64,000 nt of DNA from Favolaschia claudopus (Eukaryota; Basidiomycota; Agaricomycetes; Agaricales; Mycenaceae). The stretch lies in contig JAWWNJ010000106.1 of NCBI GenBank assembly GCA_037176885.1, positions 310,001 through 374,000 on the forward strand, read 5' to 3'. Positions 46,172-57,383 of this stretch are shown piece by piece. The notes under the pieces were generated by a model. The model saw only the letters and a list, made by a program, of their open reading frames with translations, searched no databases and was not told the DNA's origin. Each line of letters opens with the position of its first letter. The first letter of the stretch is position 1. A program made the position numbers and the translations under genes.

Positions 46172-49100
46172 TCACTCACAATCCCTCACCCACCCCCGAC
46201 ACATCTCCGTCCCACACACACAATCCCGCGCAGCCCCCTCCGGTCTCGGCTTTTTCAAGTCCTTTCCCTTCATATCCCTCTTCTTCCCCTTCCCCCTCTC
46301 CCTCTTGTCCTTCTCCTTGAGATACCACTTCACATACTCATACTGCGCCCCGGGGTCGTAGTCGAACGTGAACTCCGTGTGCGCGGGGATGTCGGTTTTG
46401 GCGATGAAGGCTAGGAAGGCGATACGTTGCTGAAGGGGAAGGGGTGGGGGTGAATGACCGAGGTAAGGAGAGAGAAGGAGAAGTAGAAAACGTACATGCG
46501 GGAGCGTATCATACACAACCGGCTGGACGAGTAGATTCGGCACGCAGGAGTGGCTGGTGTAGCGGTCAGTATGTCGTATATCGATCGAAAAGAAAGAAAC
46601 ATGTCCACGTACTTGATGAATCGTGTCCAGTTGCCTACAGCACATATATAATCGGTCAGTCTCTCTCTCCATCAAACAAAGCAAAGGACGAAGACAAGGA
46701 GGAGGAGAAGAAACGCCATACCACACTCCCACCCATCAACACTATACAGCTCCTCTTCCCCCACGCCCTCCTCATTGGCATAATCCAGATCAAAACAATA
46801 CTCCTTCCGTGGACCTTTCAATTGCGCCGCCTCTGCGCGCGGGCTGTCTCGTGTTCAGCGTCGTCATTCCTGCCAATCCTCCTCTGGGTGGGAGTAGAGA
46901 TGGATACGTACATAAGTTTCCTGCAACCCCAATCAGCTCAGCAAAAACAAAAGTAAAGAGAAAAGAAAGAAGAAGAAACACACCCAGTATAAACCCCCAC
47001 CACCGTCCCCCTCGCCACCCTTACCGGCGCGCGCACGCCCCACCCGCACGCGACGGTCTTGAATATCTCGATCGGAACGCGCCGCGGGCGCTGCGCGACG
47101 CGGTTGCCGCAAGTCGTGGGGCAGTTGCAGTACTACAAAGTGGGGAGGGTGAGTATATGGGGGGTTTATGGGGGAGAGAAAGGAAGGAGAAGGGAGAAGC
47201 TCACGGGGTTACACTCCACGACGACCTCGTCGGTGTGGTATGAGAAGTTGAAGAGGCCCTGAAATACGAATTTGAGTCATCAGTTCGTACGAAACGGAGA
47301 GCGAGGGATACTCACGTCGGTATACGCATACCTATTCTTCCTCCTCCCCTCTTCATCCACATCGTCGATATCCCCATCCATATCCTGGCAGCAGTGTGCA
47401 TAATCATCGCATTTCTCTTCGCACTGACAAAACGTGAAGCTCTCTGGGTCGGTGAAGGGCGTGGCGGAGTCGCTGGAAAGTTGGAGCGTTAGGTATCTTC
47501 TTTTGTTTTTGGTATGTGCAGAAAGAAGAAAGCGAGAAAAGAAACACTCACGGAAACTTCCTCAACCCCAGCCCCTCCTCCGTCTCATACCGATCCTCGA
47601 GGTACTGAAACCTTCCGCCGTGCAACGACGGCGGCACCTCCTCGTCGTCGGGATCGACATCGTTCACGAACGTGATCCCCGCGGTGACGTCCCCGTCCCC
47701 GCCTTCTGCGCCGTCCGGGTCGGGGGTGTCGTTGGATTGGGCGAGTTGGGTCCATTCGGATTCAATTCTGAGGCGTCTATATAAGTGGGAAATAAGATTT
47801 TCGTGAATGAGTAGAGATAGAAGGAGAGGAAAACGTACAAGCTCTTAGCCTTCGCCTTGCCCTTCACCAGCGCCGCAGACGTAGACGCAGAAGACGAATC
47901 CCGCAATTTCGCTCTCTTGCTCACGCTGCCCTCCCGTTCCCGTTCCCGCGCCAACGATACGCTCTTCAGGCGCCCCTCCGCCGCGCGACACGTATCGCAG
48001 ACCGCACCGCGGCAGACGTCGGGCGGGGGGAGGAGCGAGCCGCAGGCGCATTGGCGTGGTGCGTAGCTGGCTTTCTTGTTTTTCTTGTCTTTGGCTGGCT
48101 TATCTTTCTTGGCGTCTGCATTGTCGTCGGAGTCGGAGGAATAGGAGTTGGAAGAATCAGAGGAGGACGAAGAGGGAGAAGGGACGCGGCGGCGTTTGAG
48201 AACGTGTCGGGAAGGTGGGGTTGTGAGGGAGGAGGAGGAAGCAGTGAGGGTGGAAGAGGTGGAGAAGGAGGAGAGTGTGGATAAGGCGCGTGTGTGGGGG
48301 GTGGGTGGGGGGAGGAAGGTGTGGGAAGTGGAGGTGGAGGTTGAAGTGGAACGAGTTAGTCGACCAGGCGAAGAAGCTGTCAGGCGAGAAAAAAGAGCGC
48401 GCGGGCTCTCTGGCAGCGACGTGGGGAGTGCACGTCGTTTCGGCGGGGGAGGCAGTCCGGGGGATGTGGCGCGGCGTTTGCCTTTGAGAGCGGGGTTGGC
48501 GGGGAGGAGCTCGATGGATTCGACGGACGAGGAGATGGAGATGGCGGGAGACGTGACGCGGGGAAGGCGCGGAGGGGGGAGGGGAGTTGGCTGGGGGCGT
48601 GACGAGGAGGCGAGCGAGTTGGGAACAGGGAGAGGACGCGGTTTGGATGGACCCGCGATTGCATTTGTCGGCGCATGCTTGGCCATAAGGCGCTCCATGC
48701 GTCGTTCGAGTTCAAAGCATTCCTCTTGAAAGGCGTTGTATTCTTCTTCAGTCGGGCGGACATAGCCCTGCTTTCGTTCGCGGGTCCCTCTATTTACAAG
48801 ATCCAGTGTACTCCATAGCTTGACTTTATTCGTGTCTTTGGTGGACAATTCCTTGAGTCGATCTTCTTCCCATTGATCGAGGGGAGTGTCTTTCGCGGAT
48901 TCCCAGGTTGTGTTCGTGCCATCGGGGCGTTTCCAGCCGTGCCATCTGACCTACAGAATTTATTGTGAATCTTGGGATGTCAACGAAGAACGGGGTGTAC
49001 TTCGTATCTAAAAGTACCATTGAGTTGAATGAGAAAGACACGAAAGGATGAACAGACTTGATTTCGCCATCGTAGCGGACTTCCTCGCCAATGACCTTCA

Positions 49101-49224
49101 TCTCCCACTCGCGGTCATTGTCGTCACCCCAGTCTTCGACGGGACTCGGTGAACGTCGCCAGAGCTCTTCTGCGTCGTCCATGTCCTTTTGGTGAGAGCG
49201 TCTTGATTTGTGTGGACTGGGCAT
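46172..49224 (-). CDS. chromodomain-SET histone H3K9-type methyltransferase (Clr4/SUV39-like)
   Basis: Heterochromatin methyltransferase. The ATG at 49224 gives [20 protein letters not shown]. The chromodomain reads [39 protein letters not shown] and needs a 7-nt exon at 49001-49007. A very long Ser/Pro/Lys-rich linker follows, with [18 protein letters not shown] inside. Pre-SET includes [17 protein letters not shown], then [18 protein letters not shown] and [17 protein letters not shown] includes [45 protein letters not shown] (the SAM-binding NHSC region, here SHSC) and [16 protein letters not shown]. Post-SET is [12 protein letters not shown]. The gene order chromodomain, pre-SET, SET, post-SET is that of Clr4/SUV39. 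NHSC is changed to SHSC, which should be checked before activity is assumed. About ten introns. Confidence 0.9.
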
Positions 49225-50956
49225 CCCCAAGAGCTAGTCTCGTAAAGCAGACTTTATACCGGGCGATGAGAAGACAGTCGTTCTCAAGCACCTATATAAT
49301 CGAATTTTGATTGTGCCGTGAGTTGGTTGGGCGTGCGGACAACACGTCTCTTGCGGTTTTCCGATGATAAGGGAGATTGCGATCGCACGCTTTCTCTGTG
49401 AGCGGAAATGATAGAGAAATTCGCGGTCTTTGACCGCCAGAAATTGTCTCTGCTGAATTCAGTAGGGGAAGTTGTGGAAGTGGGCTGTTTGCGGCAGATC
49501 CGCTAGACCGAACGCGAAGGAGTGCGGGCAGCGAATCTGGCAAAAAGGAAGCACAGCGGGCCAATTCCAGTACGCCCGTGAGCGACGGAGCAGACGAAGT
49601 CGAAATTGCTGAAAGTAGGCGGATTCTTGGCTCAAAACGGAGGAGAGACGTGCTGATACGTAGACTAGACAGCACAGACGCTGATTGAAAGCAGAACCGA
49701 GGGTGTGGAAGTCAGAGTGGTTGAGCGCTGAGCAATCGCGGCGGCGAGTCGAAGACGACGACCGTCGGACGACGGGATGTTCGTCGTGGGAAGGTGGCTA
49801 TGCGACTTGCAGTCCCGCTTCGACAACATCGCCTCGACCGTCATCTTAGCCGCATTGCCCGACGTAAGCACTCCCTCCCTCGTGCTTGAAGAGTCCGTCG
49901 TGCAGCTCTTTCGCTGCCTTCACCCCGTCTCCCGCATTCACTTAAGCTCACTGAGGTGCGCCCCTTGGCGCGTCTTTGTTTCGCTTACGACTTCTGCCCT
50001 CCACCCTGCGACCTCTCCGCCTTCCCCCCATGCCCATCCACACGCTCGCCTCTCTCGGCAACACCTGCGCTCCCTCAACTCCAACTACGTGCGCGCGCCT
50101 CGCTTCCGTCTTGCCGTTAACGGTTCCCGACAGCAGCCGCCGCAACCAGCCCCTCCCTCGTGCCCCGCTCGTCTTCACCTATAGAAGCCCCCCTAGCCGC
50201 CGCGTCCGCTCTGAACAGCTTGGATTTAGGAGCGTGCTTGCGTCGTCGACTGCCGTGTTCTAAGGATAAATAGGTCAGTTTCATATTCGTCGTGAGCGCA
50301 CTTCGAATTTCACCGGTTTTGGAATCGCGCAGACGAAGGGGATGACACGGTATGCGGTCGCGCCGCGCTCGGAAGGAGGTGGCGCGCTGGAATAGATATG
50401 TATGTAGCCATGTACATTCCTAGTCGAAATGAATGAAGCACTTTCGAGGTTTGCTTATACTTGTTTGTCGTAACCTATCGACTTCAACCACCATCTTCTC
50501 CAGTCTTCTCCTCTCTCCCATGGCCTTAAACGATTGGCCTTTGATTCGCTGCTAGTTTCCCACAGACCAGCCGCCCTTATCTCTTTCTGTCCCCATTTCC
50601 GTTGCTCGCAACCAGTGTTTCTTCGCGTAACCTGTCCAACTTTGCAGCCCTCGCAGGATGATGATTCACCCGGGTGCCGCGATACACCTTCAAACCGGCC
50701 GCTCAGCATAAACTTGAACGCTGCGCATCAGCGACCTTCAATGCTTTGTCAATTCTGGATGAATCTCGAACCGGATTAATTCAGTTCTGCCCGATGCCTT
50801 CAAGACGGCAGTCGAGTATTAACTTTGACGCGTACGTTGAACGATATAAAAACGCGAGAATTTGGCCTCAAATGTATCCGAATCCCCGGCTCCCCCCTCC
50901 TCTTTCTCCCGTTCAGTTCCCGATCTCCTCTCCAGCCCGACGCGTCTCCCGCCATC
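49225..50956. other. intergenic between divergent SET and MFS genes
   Basis: No recognised gene. A plus ORF from 49777 (MFVVGRWLCDLQSRFDNIAS) runs to a possible donor after ALPD, but no second exon fits. The last 100 bp before 50957 are C/T-rich, as in fungal core promoters. Confidence 0.35.
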
Positions 50957-53417
50957 ATGCCTTTCGAACCAATTGAAGCTGAATTCATCCATCCCCCCGC
51001 GCTGTCCGAGCGTCAAGAAGAGGAGTTCCGTCAATTAGAAAAAGAGGATGGCACCCTCCATGGCCATGGCTCTGAGTCCACCACCCCCACCTCCAACACC
51101 ACTCTAACCGTCCACGACTTGGAGGCCGCCTTTGCGCGGAAAGGGTATCATGTTGTGACCTTCGACCCGGGGATGAAGGAGGATCCACGGGAGTGGAGAC
51201 GATTCCAAAAGTGGTATGCAATACTAATCCGCCGTTATTCATCGTGCTCTGAACAGATCGTCATGGCTGCGTACATTTAGGTACATCACAATCGCGACTG
51301 CATTTCGTGGGTTCTTATGTCGCTCAATGACCACAACCTCTGATTTTTTTCTTCACCAGTCTGCATGGCCGTTGCCCTCGGCAGTTCCATCATCACCGGC
51401 GAGTGAGCATCTAGATCGGTTTTTTTTCACTCGACGTACACGCCACTCACCCTCTGCATGTAGCCTCCAAGGACCCATGAAAGACCTCCACACCTCTCAA
51501 GAAATCATAAACCTAACCGTAACATGCTTCGTCATCGGCTTTGGTATCGGGTATGTTCACGTTTCTTCATCTACACCTACATCTTCCTTGCACACTAATC
51601 ATTCACTCATGCCCATCTACATCCAGCCCTCTCGCCCTCGCCCCCCTCTCCGAAGTCCTCGGCCGCCGAACAATCTACATCCTCAGCATGTTCTTCTACT
51701 TCATCTTCACCCTCCCCGGCGCGCTCGCCCCCAACGCCGCCACTCTCGTCATCACCCGACAGATCGCCGGCTTGGCAGCGTCTGCGCCGATATGTAATGT
51801 TGGTGGGAGGTGCGTTGTTTGCTTGCATTCGATTCGGACTTTCTTTTTTTGCTTGTTTTGTTTGCTGTGGCTGATTGATAAATGGATGGTTATAGTATCG
51901 CCGACGTATGGAGCATTGAGGATAGAGGGTTGCCTATGGCGGTATTTTCTGCTACGTTTTTGTACGTTGTTATTTTTCCTTCTGCATAGAAAGTCTCGAC
52001 TAACACGAACAATGACAGTGTCGGTCCCATACTAGGTGAGCCGAGAACGCACACTTCATCACCCATATCGCGCAGGATCTCAAGAGATAATTTTTACAAC
52101 TCCTCTAGGTCCTCTGATAGGTGGCTGGATCGGACAATACGCTGGCTGGCGTTGGATCTGTGAGTCTACAAACATCTTATCAGAAAAATCATTCTATTCA
52201 ATCCGCTAACAATCACACACTACATACAGACTGGGTCCTCTTCATATTCACCGGCTTCTGCTTCGTCCTCACCCTCTTCATCCCTGAAACCCTCGCCCCC
52301 GTCCTCCTCCGGCGCAAAGCAGAAGCCCTCCGTAAATCAACCGGAGCCGAGACGCACCGCGCCTTGATAGAGCTGGACCATACACCCTTCGCTGAGGTGC
52401 TTAGGAGCGCTTTGTTAAGGCCCATGGTTATCCTGTTCACGGAGCCCGTGGTGTTGTTCATGTCATTCTGTGAGTGGCTCTTGCTTTTTGAGCACTTTGT
52501 GTTGAATGTTTATTGACGTCGGGTAGATTTGTCGTTCATATACAGTCTTTTGTGTGAGTGCAATAAATCGTCAAGAGAGCACACATTCCAATTAAGCGTG
52601 TAGACTTGATGTTCTTTGCCTTCCCCATTGCATTCCAAGAAATCAGAGGATTCAGCCCTGGGATCACCGGTGTCACGTTCCTCAGTATATTTGTACGTTC
52701 AACCCTTCTCTCTACACATACAAGCTGAGTGTTGATATTCCAATCGACCACATGTAGATCGGCATCATGGTCGCGATGTGTTTGGTGTCATATCAGGAGA
52801 AACTGTACAACAAGGTCACGGTGAACGGGACTTTCCCTGAAGCGAGGCTGTATCCTATGATGCTTGGTTCGATGTGAGTCGACGCGGTTGTCATAATCAT
52901 CATTCAAACTCGACTGACTGACTGATTGTTCTAAATGCCCAGCACCCTCCCTGCATCCCTCTTCATCTTCGCATTCACCGGTGCATATTCTCATGTACAC
53001 TTCATGGGTACGCATCATCTCATCTACCTCCCTTCAATGACATACCGAAACTAAACCAACCCCTCAGGCCCCTGCATCGCCGGCGCCCTCTTCGGCTTCT
53101 CCATCATCCTCGTCTACGTCGCCGCAAACTCCTACATCGTCGACTCCTACAGCGACTTCGCCGCCTCCGCCATCGCCGCGAAAACCGTCATGCGCTCGCT
53201 CATCGGCGCCGCCGTCCCGCTGTACGTCAACCAGATGTTCAAGAACATGGGGTTCCAATACGCGGGATTGTTGTTGGCGCTGGTGGGGGTGGCGATTATG
53301 CCGATTCCGTTTGTGTTTTATGTGTATGGGTATGGGATTCGGATGAGGAGTGAGAAGGCGTCGAAGAACCGGAGGATGGATGGGGGAGGAATGGAGAAGG
53401 ATGTAGAAAAGAGTTGA
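50957..53417 (+). CDS. MFS transporter, DHA1 polyamine/drug type (TPO-like)
   Basis: 12-TM H+ antiporter of the fungal DHA1 group, plasma membrane or vacuole. The ATG at 50957 gives MPFEPIEAEFIHPPALSERQ. A cytosolic N-terminus ends EDPREWRRFQKWY, the usual approach to TM1. Next come DLHTSQEIINLTVTCFVIGF (TM2), GPLALAPLSEVLGRRTIYI (MFS motif A region), ITRQIAGLAASAPICNVGG (TM4), then FSATFF, VGPIL and GPLIGGWIGQYAGWRWI (motif C, TM5), IFTGFCFVLTLFIPETLAP (TM6), FFAFPIAFQEIRGFSPG, and FIFAFTGAYSHVHFMGPCIA to TM12 FVFYVYGYGIR. About eight introns, several under 60 nt. The substrate could be polyamines or xenobiotics. The divergently transcribed SET gene is 1.7 kb away. Confidence 0.92.
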
Positions 53418-55256
53418 TTGTAATGCGAACAGGTGGTTGGTTCAAGATTAGATTTGACAAGCTGTAGATAGATTCGGACATTTCCAGTCCATTTAGATGT
53501 AGACTAATTCAACGCTATACTTTCGGTAATTCCATGTGCAGGATATTGGGTGCGACGCGGGGAATTCAAGATCTCGATTTTAAAATTCCTGGTACCGATA
53601 GGGATCCAGGTCTCCAAACCGAGTTAGTGATGGCAAAATGGTGTCCAGATCATGGATTACTAAGGATTTTCTCACCCTTCGCGTTTCATCTCTTGGCGAT
53701 GATGTGACGACCCCAAGACGACCCACACCCCGGGCCACCAATTTCTTTGTTCCCCTTGCCTTCTCCTGCCACCGTCCCCCTAGTTTTCCAGACTTTCCCC
53801 CCACTTCCCGCCTCCCGGGGCGCCGTTCCTACTCCCTCGGCTGCTCAACAATACTTAGACCACATCAAGAGAACGAACGTCACGACTGTCAAGTCTCGTC
53901 TTCAAGGCCTGTTTCTCGTTGTGTCAAGAGAATCATATTCAAGCTCGCTGGCGGCGCCGGCATTACATGCCTTTAGCACCTCAAGTCACAATGAATTGGC
54001 TAAGCTCTCAATTCAAGACCTCAAGCTCGTGTCGCCACTGTCAACGTTGCTCTGTACTAGTCTTCATCGCCGTATCCAACGTTCATTGTTTTATCGGGCC
54101 ATTTGCAAGACGATTCAAGGTCTGCTTACAGGAGGCGGCTTCCTTAAGGTGAACCCCGAATTGTCGTCTCCAATTCGGAAAGTGGCGTGTCGCAACGATT
54201 GGAGCTGGATATGTCGCGCAGGCCGCCGAGTCTTCCCATTGTGAGCCCATACTTGCAGCTAATCTTGAAGTCTTACTGAAATTTGCTGTGTTAGCGTGCT
54301 CGGGGTGTGGAGTGTCGTGTGCATCTCGGCTTTCTCTGGTCAGTCTCTGATGTGAGTGTATAGGGCATGTCTTTTGTCTTGGGACGTGTTTGTGGCGGAC
54401 ATCGTCGACAGTTTGCGATGTAGTGGCGTGAAGAATACTGTGTTTTGTTTTGCAATATATTCATCCTTTATAACGCATCATGAAGCCACTTACACAAGTC
54501 CTTCGAGGAACTGCACCTGTGGTCTTCGAGAACTATATAAAGACTTCGGCGAGGACTTTGTACAGACCCGAAGTCTTTATGTAGTTAAACGGACCTTGCA
54601 GGTCTTTTAACTTTGACGCGTCTTTCAGGTCTTATCGGTCTTTGCTAAAAGACGAACGACCTCGAAGAGAAAGTTGTAGGTTTACTGATGCTTTTGAACA
54701 TCACAAGGTTGTACACTGGAATCTCGGTATAATAGTGACCAGAGAAGCAAAAAATTGAGGTAAAAAGAGTTGAATCGAAGCTACGACTTGTCCAATGTGC
54801 GGTACCAGGGCGCGCCGGAGGGCAATGTGAATTGATACTGCATGCTTGATGAGCATCATAACAAACTGATGTGTGGCGTCTTGTGGCGTCTACTTTATCT
54901 TTGTGCGGGTCAGCCCGGCGGATACACTAGGACCCACAATTGCCTAAATTGAGAGAGAAGTTAAAAACGTCCTTGATGACTACCAGAAGTTACTAGCTAC
55001 GGGATTCGCCGAAGACCGAGGGCGGGATCTTTATGGTAGTTCATTGACCCATGAATGTAGTCGAGCGGTCGCCCGCCGTCCTAATTTTCATGAAGGTGTC
55101 CAGCAGGGGTGGCACGTTCGATTTCGATAATAAGGTAACAAACACGTTGACCTTTTTCAAAGACCGTGAATATTCTATTTACATACACATCTATACATTC
55201 ATTCCGAGTTGAATCCGCATCCAACTGCAGGATCTTTACATTTGCACGTACACCAT
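53418..55256. other. intergenic, possible flavoprotein relic and structured repeat
   Basis: From about 53740 the frame reads FPPLPASRGAVPTPSAAQQY, and near 54175 another frame reads KWRVATIGAGYVAQAAES, a GxGxxA-like dinucleotide-fold start. Together they could be an eroded flavin monooxygenase-like gene, but the parts are not joined by a clean exon chain. A 13-bp perfect inverted repeat follows at 54537-54580. No other feature was seen. Confidence 0.3.
54537..54580. repeat. perfect 13-bp inverted repeat nested in a larger palindromic arrangement
   Basis: ATAAAGACTTCGG at 54537-54549 and CCGAAGTCTTTAT at 54568-54580 with an 18-nt loop. An outer pair, CTTCGAGG (54501-54508) and CCTCGAAG (54660-54667), encloses it. 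Between the two right arms AGGTCTT-like words recur. It could be a decayed foldback element or a structured RNA; no target duplication was found. Confidence 0.55.
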
Positions 55257-57383
55257 TCAATAATGCCCACGAATTCCCGGGTCAACGATCTCAGAAGGCA
55301 TCGACTCGAACGCATTTAGCGTAGGGTTGGGACGTTCCCATTGATCGAGCTCGCGATGTCCCTCGGCCAGCCAACGCGCAAGTGCTTGAGGATCGCGCAC
55401 TGTGAGTTTGATCCCGGCAGCCAAAGGCAGAGCCTGAGGATCGCACACAGAGACCTGGTCGTCGATGGGATGCATCTCGAGACTGGCCTCCCCGACGGCA
55501 CGTAACTTGGGGAAGACAGCGTCTCGGGCGGCGTCTCCGAGAGGCGCGCGCTCAAGCTTGAAGAAATGGAGCAGAAGAACGAGGTTCCCATAGAACAATT
55601 TGTTGACGTCTAAAGATCGTGAATCGGTCGAGGTTCGGAATGAGAAGAAATAACACGAACTAGGAACGCCCATGCACACACGCCGACCCGCACCGTGATT
55701 CAAGTGAGGTACGCCAACTTTTGGCTGCTTAACATCTGTTCGTCCATAGTGACCATCCATCCAACGCTCCGGTACGAATTCTTCCGGGGAATCGTACCGC
55801 TGAGGGTCACGATTGATCTGGTAAGAATTATAGACCACGAGAACGCCCTTGGGGATTAGCACGCCGTCGACAGTGACATCCTCGTGCGTCTCCCGCGGAA
55901 ATCCGAGTCGGATAGATGCGAAATAACGACCAGCCTCCGTCCCGAGTGCCTTGATGTATTCGACGCGATCAGTATCGAGCGGGTCTGGAACCTCCCCGCC
56001 ATATTCCTCCTCGATAGCTCGGAAAGCCTTTTCTTGCATCTCGGGGTGGGCAGCGAGGTGCGCAGCGAGCCAAGTGAGGCCTGTGCCACCGCTCATACCC
56101 GAGCCAGTGAGCGTCGTGGCAAGCCGCAGCTCTTCGTTGGGTGTAAGAGTGCCGTCATCGATGGTGCGGAAGATGTCTCCCATTTGAGACGGCGTTGGGT
56201 CCCCCGCGTCGAGACGCTTGTGCAGATCTTGAAGAAGCTCCTTGCAGTAAGCAACCTCTGCGTCGCGAAGTTCCTTGGCATGTTCCTCGGCATCGTAGAC
56301 AGAATCGAGCCAGGTTGCGAGTCCGAGAGGGCGAAGAATGAAGCGCAGAGGTGATGCAAGCGTCAGAAGGAGCTGCTCGCCGGTCGCGACGAGGGGTATG
56401 TAGTCATGTACAGGCGTCGCAAGGCTACGCTGTCGGAAAGCTTTGATATTGACGTCGGCAACAAGACGGGTCATATCTTCGCCAAAGCGTTGTCCAAAGA
56501 GGATGTCAGCACTGACACCAATCGTGGTGGTCCAAAAATGAAAACCGAGATCCTGGGCGACGCCAGATTTAGCGCTGTCGGCGAGCAAGCGGACAAGTCG
56601 GAAATATCTGCGGGCAGCGAAATGGTTGAAGCTTGAGAAATTCTTGCAGTCAGCTCGGAATATTCGTGAATAAAGCAATGTCCGCACCTCGGAAGTTTGG
56701 CTGCGCTAGTTTGAGCTGTCAGAAGCCGTCTATATTTGCTGATTTGTTCGCTGAATTTCGTCGCTTAGGGAAAAGTCAGTGCCACACTAAGAAAATGAAG
56801 AGAATAATGGGCGTACTTCCGATGGTCGTCGGAGCATCAGGATCTAATGCTCTTGAGAAGGCTCCGTGCCATAATTTGAACTCTGGGCGCGACTGGAAAG
56901 CAGCTCCTTGTTGGATCAATGTCTTGTTCACGTCGGCGTAAGTGTTGATTATGACCTAGCACAATGTAATCTCGGTAAGATTCGATTATGAGCAGATAAG
57001 TGACATACAGCCTCTCTTTCTCCAAGGGAAAGCCTGAGATAACGGAATGTGGAGATGCTCTGGCACTATCGTTCAAGATTCGTACCTGAACATTCCACCA
57101 TACAGTTTCGTCCAATCAGCAAGCGACCTAGCATGTCCAGCCCTCATCTATGCGGACTTGAGTAATTCCACGACATAGACAGGCTGTAAGAACACACCTG
57201 GAAGAGGTTTCCGACCAGGGGGAGACCCGAAGGCCCAGGCAATTTGACGCGAGCAGGGCTCAGAAAAAGATTCCTCGATGCATAGAGACAAAGCAGCAGC
57301 AGGCCGGAGAATATGAGCGCTCCGTAGTAGTTTGAAGCGGAGAGAGTCGCAAGACTCTGACCGAGGGAGGTTGGCATCTCCAT
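55257..57383 (-). CDS. cytochrome P450 monooxygenase
   Basis: ER-anchored heme monooxygenase. The first ATG is at 57383 (MEMPTSLGQSLATLSASNYY), then a TM anchor (GALIFSGLLLLCLYASRN) and the Pro-rich hinge LPGPSGLPLVGNLF. After small 5' exons the main exon begins near 56640. It has an I-helix region LTGSGMSGGTGLTWLAAH, the K-helix ExxR as TEAGRYFASIRLGFPRETHE, and PERW (PEEFVPERWMDGHYG). The heme loop is LNHGAGRRVCMGVP, with Cys in the Gly-x-Arg-x-Cys-x-Gly pattern. The tail holds FYGNLVLLLHFFKLERAP. Features near the heme loop recall the phenylacetate-hydroxylase (CYP504-like) group, but no family number is claimed. Substrate unknown. The main exon contains a retained-looking stretch after GVPSSCYFFSF that is probably a short intron. 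Confidence 0.9.

Noticed and set aside
48148..48729. 193-codon plus-strand ORF, Glu/Gly/Arg-rich
   Set aside because: It is antisense to the low-complexity Ser/Pro linker of the SET gene.
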